Source of the DNA: Ardenticatena sp.
Lineage (GTDB): Bacteria > Chloroflexota > Anaerolineae > Ardenticatenales > Ardenticatenaceae
Assembly (NCBI GenBank): GCA_015487975.1
Contig: WFOS01000103.1
Location: 1 to 37,881, forward strand
Direction: 5' to 3'
DNA: 37,881 nt
Shown here one piece after another: positions 32,277 through 37,881 of this stretch (position 1 is its first letter; each line of letters opens with the position of its first letter). The position numbers and the translations under genes were made by a program. A model generated the notes under the pieces. That model saw only the letters and a list, made by a program, of their open reading frames with translations. It had not been told where the DNA came from and searched no databases.

Positions 32277-35200
32277 TCATCTGCGTCCCTTTCGGTAGGG
32301 GATGATGTCGAGTGTCGAGGCCAGCGCGGCGTAGATGGGTTCCGTATTCAACACAGAAAGCGTGCCCAGCAGAATGAGTTTGCGTCGTGCACGTGTGATG
32401 GCCACGTTCAACCGGCGCTCATCGCGCAGCAAATCGGGCACGAAAGGCGCATATAGGCTCAGCGAAACGATGATGAGGTCGCGTTCTTGCCCCTGAAAAC
32501 GGTCGACTGTATCCACGCTGTTGCGAATCTGGGCAATGGCTGTTTCGCCAAAACGCCGAGCCAGCACACGCCGAATGGCTGCCACCTGTGCCCGAAACGG
32601 GGCAATCACGCCCACCTGGGGCCACCTCAACCCCGCTGCAAAATACCCTTCCAGCAGGTCGGCAACCAGTTCGGCTTCGATGTCATTCTGGCGGGGCACG
32701 CCGCTTTCAGCAAGGGGCGTATCCACCCAGATGACCGGGCGTGCGGGGTCGCGGATGGGGGCGAGCGCATCATTGGGCAAAGCATTCAGCACCAGGCGCG
32801 CCTGGGCAACCGCCTCGGTGCCGGGAACCAGGCGGTTGTCGTACCAGCGACGGCTCGCGATGCGGCAAATTTCGGCGTTCATGCGGTATTGTTCTTCCAG
32901 CAGAATGGTGGCGTTGCCGCCTCGCCGCAGGTCGGCCACGATAAGTTCCTCGAACAGGGAGCGCGAGAGCCGTGGGGGCTCATCTTCGAGCATGAGATCG
33001 CTCATGCGGCGGCGGCCTTCGCTTTGTACCACCGGGGGCAGTTGCTTGTGGTCGCCAATCAGCACGAACCGTTTGGCAAAGCGCAACGGCGCAAGCGTAG
33101 CGGGAAGCGTCATTTGCCCTGCTTCGTCCACAATGGCGACGTCGAAGCGCAATGTGCCGTCCCATGTGCCGCGCATCCATGTGGAAGCGGTGGCTGCCAG
33201 CACAGGCGCTTCCAGTAACAGTCTGCGCGTCTGCTCGATTTGCATTTGCACATCGTCGTGATAGGCCAGACGGTTCAGCAACCGGTCGTGTACGTGCGTG
33301 TCGGTGCGCAAAGTATTGCCCAGACGCACGACCTGATCGCCCAACCCAACGTTCATGAGGGCACGTACCATGTTGTCCACGGCGGTGTTCGTTCCGGCAG
33401 CCAAGAGCACACGTTCGCCACGTGCCAGGCATTCGCGCACCAGCGCCGCAATGAGCGTCGTTTTGCCTGTGCCGGGCGGGCCTTGCACAAGCATGTAATC
33501 GCGCATGCGGGCGAGTGTGGCCACGGCTTCCTGCTGACGTTTGTTGAGAGGGCGGTCGCCGATGGTGGGGGGATGGTGCAGGCGAGGCGTTGCCGCGTCG
33601 AACAGTGGGGCACGGTGGCGGATGACCAGGTCGCGCCGTTCGGGGGGCTGTTTGAGCCAGAGCCAGAGAGGGGTGTATTGGCGCGTCAACAGGTCTTCCG
33701 ATGTGTATTGGTCAACCAGTTGGGGCGTGAATTCCAGCGGTTCGTCCACTTGGACGGTGAGACTGGTTTCGTCGATGGCAACGATGGTGGCTTCCGCCAT
33801 GCGCCCACGGAGTGGGCCCGGTGCTTCGCTGAGGAGAACGTAGTCCCCAGCACGCAGTTCCGACTGGTTGTCGGCGGCGAAGGTGTAGAAGACCCCTTCA
33901 CCACGAGCGCGGGCGTCGGTGTAGTCGGTTTGCCGGTCGAGTATGACCGTTGCGCCAGTCTGGACGCGGGCTTCGGGCGTCATGGCCCAGAGTGCCGCGT
34001 GCGCGGCTTTCACCACCGTCAGTTCGTGGTCGAGCAGGCGCACCCACGTGCGAAACCAACGGCGCGTGGTCGCATCGAAGTGGCGTGCGAACCCGTAGCG
34101 TCCACGCACATCCTTCCAGGGGCGGGTATCCTTGTGCCCGAGCAACACGGCAGCGGCTTCGCACACCTCGGCCGCCACACATTTGCGGCACTTGTTGGCG
34201 CTGTACTGCTCGAAGGGGGCATAGCCCATGTGGTCGATCAGCACAACGCGATTGCGGGCAATGACAACCTGTTGGAAAACGTGTGGGTTGAGGGCGGCAT
34301 CGTAGCGCACGGCTTTGTCGCCGTCGCCGTTCGGGTAGAGCACGAACGCCTGATACCCTTCGGGCCGTGCCCAGCCACGTGCCAGCGTCATCAGCACGTA
34401 CGCGGCGAGCTGCACCTGATCGCCCAGGCGAATGCGTTCCCCCCACGGCTTGCCGGTCTTCAACTCGCCCACCCAGACATTGCCGGGAATTTCCCAGAGC
34501 GCGTCGATGCGCCCTTTGAGCCCAACCTGAGGCGCCAGCAAAAAGGTTTCACTGCGCCCGGTGGGCGTGGGGCGAGGTTCTGCCTGGTGCCAGCGGTAGA
34601 GCCGTTCGAGGATGGGGCGTACCTCGTTGGCAAAAAATTCATGCACGTTCAGGTTCAGCAAGGCCAAATGCACCGCCGACATACGCCAGGCGTCTTCGAT
34701 GGCCCGCTTCCATTCGTTTGGCGATGTCGGTACGTGTGCGACCATTTCCTCGAACAGGGCGTGAATGATGTTCCCGCGCACAGCTGGGGCATTGGGGGCG
34801 CGTGGAGTGAAGCGCTGCAAAAGATAGCTGCGCGGGCAAAAATCCGCCTCGACGAGGGCACGCACGTTGACCAGCCAATCCGGCTCGACGATGACAAGTG
34901 ATGCATCATCGGCAACGAGGGTGGTCTCATCTTCGCGGCGCAGGTGGTAGGCCAGCACTTGCAAAGGGCGTTCGCTTTGGCGGGCGGCATGGTGCAGTGC
35001 CGCCGCCAGGGGGCGCCAAGCCCCTTCGAGCCGCAAGAGCCGCGAGCCCTCGGATGTTTCGAGATGGAGCAGGGCAGCGCTGGGCGATTGCAACGCCATG
35101 GTGACTTCCCCACGCAGGTTGGGTACATCGCATGGCTGGCCATCATGTCGGTAGCAGCATGGGAGGCAGAAGGCGGCATCGTCGGCGGCGTCGAGGGGAG

Positions 35201-35744
35201 GATGATGTTCGACAAGCAGGGGCAGGCGAGCCTGCACCCATGCCGCGGTGGTGCCCGGTGCGTACGTGGTGGGAGACCAGAGGGGCGAGGTCGGTGTGCG
35301 CGGGCGTGGCAACGGCACGATGCGCCCGTGCCAGCGGTGCACGAGCAGCGTGCGCACGGTGCGGTAGGTGATGCGCCAGGCAGGATGGCGTGCTGTGTAG
35401 CACATGTGTGGCAGGCGTTCGGGCGGGATGCTCCCCTCGGCGGTCTCGGGCGCGTTCGCTTCCAGCCGCACGGGCGTGATGGCAGCGTGGGGAATGTCCA
35501 GGCCGGCGTGTGCACAGAGCGCGGCCACCTGCACAATGCGTTGTTTGGGGGGGGGAGCGGTGTCGGTGTACACCAGCAGCACGCCTTCGGCTTTCCACAC
35601 CAGCAGGTCGGCAGCGGGTAGCCCCGCGACGATGACGTAGAAGGCGTCGTCGGTGCCCAGGACATCGTTCAGAGCGTGCACCGCATCGTGCAAAGGGGGG
35701 GCGAGATGCGTCAGGCCGTTGGTGTACCAGAGTTCAACAGGCAT
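32277..35744 (-). CDS. Dna2-like Fe-S nuclease / SF1 helicase
   Basis: 1,155 residues. Residues 1-290 are an unrecognised domain. Residues about 295-530 are a Cas4/RecB-like nuclease with an iron-sulfur cluster: first Cys in EADFCPRSYL (about 301), RGNIIHALFEE, KGRIDALWE (metal Asp), VGELKTGK (catalytic E-x-K, about 425), QLAAYVL, and the three other Cys in CRKCVAAEVC (about 513-522). Residues about 725-1140 are an SF1B helicase: LNKRQQEAV (Q motif), QGPPGTGKTT (about 754), VAIVDEAGQM (about 869), GDHKQLPPVV, EEQYRMNAEI (about 949), and VDRFQGQERDLIIVS (about 1078). This order matches Dna2, which processes 5' flaps and resected ends. ATG 35744 has only a weak ribosome site. It is divergent from the G5 lipoprotein gene. 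Confidence 0.88.
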   Translation of the reverse strand: MPVELWYTNGLTHLAPPLHDAVHALNDVLGTDDAFYVIVAGLPAADLLVWKAEGVLLVYTDTAPPPKQRIVQVAALCAHAGLDIPHAAITPVRLEANAPETAEGSIPPERLPHMCYTARHPAWRITYRTVRTLLVHRWHGRIVPLPRPRTPTSPLWSPTTYAPGTTAAWVQARLPLLVEHHPPLDAADDAAFCLPCCYRHDGQPCDVPNLRGEVTMALQSPSAALLHLETSEGSRLLRLEGAWRPLAAALHHAARQSERPLQVLAYHLRREDETTLVADDASLVIVEPDWLVNVRALVEADFCPRSYLLQRFTPRAPNAPAVRGNIIHALFEEMVAHVPTSPNEWKRAIEDAWRMSAVHLALLNLNVHEFFANEVRPILERLYRWHQAEPRPTPTGRSETFLLAPQVGLKGRIDALWEIPGNVWVGELKTGKPWGERIRLGDQVQLAAYVLMTLARGWARPEGYQAFVLYPNGDGDKAVRYDAALNPHVFQQVVIARNRVVLIDHMGYAPFEQYSANKCRKCVAAEVCEAAAVLLGHKDTRPWKDVRGRYGFARHFDATTRRWFRTWVRLLDHELTVVKAAHAALWAMTPEARVQTGATVILDRQTDYTDARARGEGVFYTFAADNQSELRAGDYVLLSEAPGPLRGRMAEATIVAIDETSLTVQVDEPLEFTPQLVDQYTSEDLLTRQYTPLWLWLKQPPERRDLVIRHRAPLFDAATPRLHHPPTIGDRPLNKRQQEAVATLARMRDYMLVQGPPGTGKTTLIAALVRECLARGERVLLAAGTNTAVDNMVRALMNVGLGDQVVRLGNTLRTDTHVHDRLLNRLAYHDDVQMQIEQTRRLLLEAPVLAATASTWMRGTWDGTLRFDVAIVDEAGQMTLPATLAPLRFAKRFVLIGDHKQLPPVVQSEGRRRMSDLMLEDEPPRLSRSLFEELIVADLRRGGNATILLEEQYRMNAEICRIASRRWYDNRLVPGTEAVAQARLVLNALPNDALAPIRDPARPVIWVDTPLAESGVPRQNDIEAELVADLLEGYFAAGLRWPQVGVIAPFRAQVAAIRRVLARRFGETAIAQIRNSVDTVDRFQGQERDLIIVSLSLYAPFVPDLLRDERRLNVAITRARRKLILLGTLSVLNTEPIYAALASTLDIIPYRKGRR

Positions 35745-35778
35745 GGTTCCATATCCAATCGTGGCTGGTTGCAGAGTG

Positions 35779-35807
35779 GTTGTAGCGCAGCCATACGGTT
35801 CTGACAA
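35779..35807 (-). promoter_or_regulatory. Promoter of the Dna2-like gene
   Basis: On the minus strand TTGTCA (35802-35807), 17 bases, TACAAC (35779-35784). A start near 35772 gives a leader of about 28 bases. Confidence 0.5.
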
Positions 35808-35808
35808 G

Positions 35809-35836
35809 TTGCCGATCAGGTCAAGTAGGGTATCAT
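35809..35836 (+). promoter_or_regulatory. Promoter of the G5 lipoprotein gene (leaderless)
   Basis: TTGCCG (35809-35814), 16 bases, TATCAT (35831-35836). The -10 ends eight bases before the ATG at 35845. Its -35 lies back to back with that of the divergent promoter, one base apart. Confidence 0.5.
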
Positions 35837-35844
35837 CTGGCACT

Positions 35845-37425
35845 ATGAAACGCGCATGGGGAGTGCTGATACTATTCGTCATCTTGGTTGGAAGTGGGGT
35901 GGCATGCCGTTCGGCATCGTCGCCAAAGCGTGTGTTGCTGGAAGTGGATGGCACGCGCCGCTGGTTGACCACCGAGGCTGAAACGGTCGCCGATATGCTG
36001 AAAGAGCAGGGCGTGACGTTGGGCGCACTTGACTGGGTCGAGCCGCCGACGTTCACCTTGCTGGAAGATGGGATGCGCGTGCGTGTGGTGCGTGTGCAGG
36101 AGCGCTTTGAGGAAGAAGAAGTCCCATTACCGTACACGCGCGAAACGCGCCGCGATGCGACATTGCCACGTGGGGAGATCCGCGTGGTGCAGTTGGGGCA
36201 GGTGGGGCGTGAGCGAATTACGTGGCGCATTCTCTACGAAAATGGGGTGGAGACGGAACGGGAGATTGCATCCCGTGAGACACTGGCAACGCCTCAGCCG
36301 GAGATCGTGGTATTGGGAACGTTGGGGGCGTTGGCGCAGGTCCCCATCACGGGCACGCTTGTGTATCGCGCTGGGGGGAATGCGTGGGTGATGCGAGGCA
36401 ACAACACGCCACGCGCGTTGACCACCACAGGTGACCTGGATGGGCATGTGTTTGCGCTATCGCCCGATGGCCGCTGGTTGCTCTTCACACGCAAGCCGAT
36501 TGGGGGAAATATAGGGCAGGGTGGTCCGCTGAACTCTCTCTGGCTAGTCCGTACCGACATTGTGGATGATACGCCACGCTATCTGGAAACCGATAGCGTG
36601 CTGTGGGCGGATTGGCGGCCTTGTGTGCCGCGGCAGGGGCGTGCCTGCCCGCCGGAGCAGTACGAGATTGGGTATTCGACGGCTGAGCGCACGCCGAACG
36701 TGCCTGGTTGGAAAGCCCGCAACGATTTCTGGCTGCTTTCGCTCGATAGCGAAGGGACCCCCATCACCCGACGAGAGATTGGCGAGCCCGTTGGGGCGGA
36801 GTGGTATGCTTGGTGGGGACGTGAGTGGGCGTGGTCCCCTGATGGGCGGCTAGTGGCTTGGGGCAGCGCCACTGCGTTGGGTGTGTTGACGGTTTCCACA
36901 CGCCAGCAGACGGTGTTGACGACCTTTTACCCTTACGAAACCCTGGGGCCATGGGTCTGGACACCGCGGCCGTCGTGGCGTGCTGACGGGGAATGGCTGG
37001 CGGCTGTGGTGCATGGTCCCTCAGCGCGCGCCTTGCGCCCCGACCGCAGTGAGCGTTTCGACTTGTGGCTGTTGCCAATGGATGCGTCGGCACCGCCGGT
37101 GCCAGTTGCCGAAAATGTGGGCATGTGGGCAATGCCAGCGTGGTCGCCGGTGTCGTTGCAACTGGCGTATGCACAGGCCGAAGCGCCCGACGGGTCGGCG
37201 TTGAGCCGGTATGTGTTGATGCTCATGGATGCGGACGGCTCGAATCGGCAGCGACTCTTCCCCGCCGAAGGCAACCCCGGCATGACGCTGCCCAGGTTTG
37301 TTTGGGCGCCCGATGGGATGGCACTCGCCGCTCTCTGGCAGGGGGATGTCTATCTGGTTCGCCAGGATGGATCGGCAACGCCTCTGACGGCAACGGGCGA
37401 TGTGACGCATCTGGATTGGCGGTGA
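35845..37425 (+). CDS. Lipoprotein with DUF348, G5 and beta-propeller domains
   Basis: 526 residues. A hydrophobic signal (WGVLILFVILVGSGVAC) ends in a probable lipobox with Cys21. Residues about 28-65 (RVLLEVDGTRRWLTTEAETV, then VADMLKEQGV) match DUF348, the ubiquitin-like module found before G5 in YabE and RpfB proteins. Residues about 90-165 (VPLPYTRETRRDATLPRGEI, then GVETEREI) are a G5 domain, linked to peptidoglycan or sugar binding. The remaining 350 residues are TolB/WD40-like propeller repeats (GHVFALSPDGRWLLFTRK, EWAWSPDGRLVAWGS, LPRFVWAPDGMALAALWQGD). No catalytic domain follows, unlike RpfB. It is probably a surface protein of unknown role. The ATG lacks a ribosome site but fits a leaderless mRNA. 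Confidence 0.82.
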   Translation: MKRAWGVLILFVILVGSGVACRSASSPKRVLLEVDGTRRWLTTEAETVADMLKEQGVTLGALDWVEPPTFTLLEDGMRVRVVRVQERFEEEEVPLPYTRETRRDATLPRGEIRVVQLGQVGRERITWRILYENGVETEREIASRETLATPQPEIVVLGTLGALAQVPITGTLVYRAGGNAWVMRGNNTPRALTTTGDLDGHVFALSPDGRWLLFTRKPIGGNIGQGGPLNSLWLVRTDIVDDTPRYLETDSVLWADWRPCVPRQGRACPPEQYEIGYSTAERTPNVPGWKARNDFWLLSLDSEGTPITRREIGEPVGAEWYAWWGREWAWSPDGRLVAWGSATALGVLTVSTRQQTVLTTFYPYETLGPWVWTPRPSWRADGEWLAAVVHGPSARALRPDRSERFDLWLLPMDASAPPVPVAENVGMWAMPAWSPVSLQLAYAQAEAPDGSALSRYVLMLMDADGSNRQRLFPAEGNPGMTLPRFVWAPDGMALAALWQGDVYLVRQDGSATPLTATGDVTHLDWR

Positions 37426-37457
37426 GCGGGGCGCTTTTGGATCTGACCTGCAAAACG

Positions 37458-37489
37458 AAACCGCCCTCGCATAGACGCGAGGGCGGTTT
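37458..37489. terminator. Bidirectional terminator between the lipoprotein and groEL genes
   Basis: A perfect 13-bp stem (AAACCGCCCTCGC with GCGAGGGCGGTTT, 37458-37470 with 37477-37489) with a 6-base loop. On the minus strand it is followed by CGTTTTG; on the plus strand the tail is poorer in T. It serves the convergent genes ending at 37425 and 37507. Confidence 0.85.
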
Positions 37490-37506
37490 GACTGCTCAGG
37501 GATGCC

Positions 37507-37881
37507 TTAGAAGTCCATCGGTGGCGTGCCGGCGGCTTCGGCCTTTTCTTTTTCGGGCAGGTCGGTCACCAGCGCTTCGGTGGTCAGAATCATCGCGCCG
37601 ATGCTGGCCGCGTTGAGCAAGGCCGAGCGGGTGACCTTGGCCGGGTCGATAATCCCCACCTTCACCATGTCCACGTATTCGCCCGTGAGCACGTTGTAGC
37701 CAAGATACGGGCTGTTCTGTTCGGCTTGGTGGCGGCGCACTTCGCCAACCACCACCGCACCATCCAAACCGGCGTTGGTCGCCAGCTGGCGGAGCGGTTC
37801 TTCGAGTGCACGGCGCACGATCTTCACACCCGTGGCTTCGTCACCATCCAAGCCCAGGTTGTCGTCGAGCACCTTCTGCGC
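37507..37881 (-). CDS. groEL: Chaperonin GroEL, C-terminal fragment (runs off the right edge)
   Basis: The last 124 residues of a 60-kDa chaperonin. Visible are the equatorial segments [43 protein letters not shown] and [20 protein letters not shown], and a C-terminal tail ending TPPMDF without the Gly-Gly-Met repeats of E. coli GroEL. Its start and any linked groES lie beyond the window. It cannot be the continuation of the left-edge groEL: joining the two ends would give only about 175 residues and break the frame. Confidence 0.94.
   Translation of the reverse strand, partial: AQKVLDDNLGLDGDEATGVKIVRRALEEPLRQLATNAGLDGAVVVGEVRRHQAEQNSPYLGYNVLTGEYVDMVKVGIIDPAKVTRSALLNAASIGAMILTTEALVTDLPEKEKAEAAGTPPMDF

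Noticed and set aside
34180..34850. The Cas4-like nuclease domain as a sign of a CRISPR-Cas locus
   Set aside because: There are no repeats, spacers or other cas genes anywhere in the window, and the domain is fused to a Dna2-type helicase.

Overview
The window reads as chromosomal DNA from a GC-rich, probably thermophilic or moderately thermophilic member of the Chloroflexota (an Ardenticatenia- or Anaerolineae-like lineage is my best guess). This rests on gene style, not on a marker gene: a Thermus-type 7Fe ferredoxin, an AroK-AroB fusion, membrane-anchored coiled-coil proteins with Thr/Pro-rich tails, beta-propeller lipoproteins with DUF348/G5 domains, and sigma-70-like promoters. Almost the whole window is coding. 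No gene-free stretch exceeds 300 bases, and there is no CRISPR array, insertion sequence or prophage.

Layout, left to right. (1) 1-476: the start of a groES-groEL operon (minus strand), groEL running off the left edge. (2) 600-4190: three plus-strand envelope genes: a membrane TPR protein, a HhH/transmembrane/coiled-coil protein with a Thr/Pro tail, and a second coiled-coil membrane protein. (3) 4193-7568: a secreted PQQ-type sugar dehydrogenase, a PPOX-family gene interrupted by an in-frame TGA, and a 4CL-like acyl-CoA ligase. (4) 7799-9571: an AT-richer DUF262/DUF1524 gene, a GmrSD-type (type IV restriction) candidate with its own promoter. (5) 9812-16668: a plus-strand run of an SbcD/Mre11-like nuclease, a PP2C-like/TM/beta-propeller protein, zwf, pgl and a glycerophosphodiester phosphodiesterase. 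(6) 16613-22276: a minus-strand run of a glycosyltransferase, ferredoxin, alanine dehydrogenase, a second glycosyltransferase, uridine kinase and a membrane protein that may be ResB-like. (7) 22414-27631: a tightly packed plus-strand run of sirtuin, FemAB-like acyltransferase, aroC, aroKB and mobA. (8) 27923-30104: a Ca2+/H+ antiporter translationally coupled to a diacylglycerol-kinase-family lipid kinase, and tRNA-Ser(CGA), all minus. (9) 30263-32069: an FtsK-like ATPase coupled to rsmG. (10) 32277-37425: divergent genes for a large Dna2-like Fe-S nuclease-helicase and a DUF348-G5-propeller lipoprotein. (11) 37507-37881: the 3' end of a groEL gene. The two groEL ends cannot be one gene closed into a circle, so the genome very likely has two groEL copies.

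The most interesting signal is regulatory. Two strong promoters, at 9670-9698 and 30198-30226, each carry a GAAC-N4-GTTC palindrome (the Gram-positive-type LexA/SOS box) just downstream of the -10, and both also carry the 11-mer ACAATTGTGAA beside it. They sit before an Mre11/SbcD-type nuclease and an FtsK-like ATPase, so the window appears to show two members of a DNA-damage regulon, one of which would co-express the 16S rRNA methyltransferase RsmG. A second pattern is a set of promoters whose -10 ends only 7-8 bases before an ATG, which predicts leaderless mRNAs. Other points of interest are the AT-rich GmrSD-like gene beside the SbcD-like gene, the TGA inside a hairpin loop in the PPOX gene, the sirtuin with an incomplete zinc motif, and the apparent pseudophosphatase joined to a propeller. 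Homology calls come from motif recognition by eye; no database search was possible.
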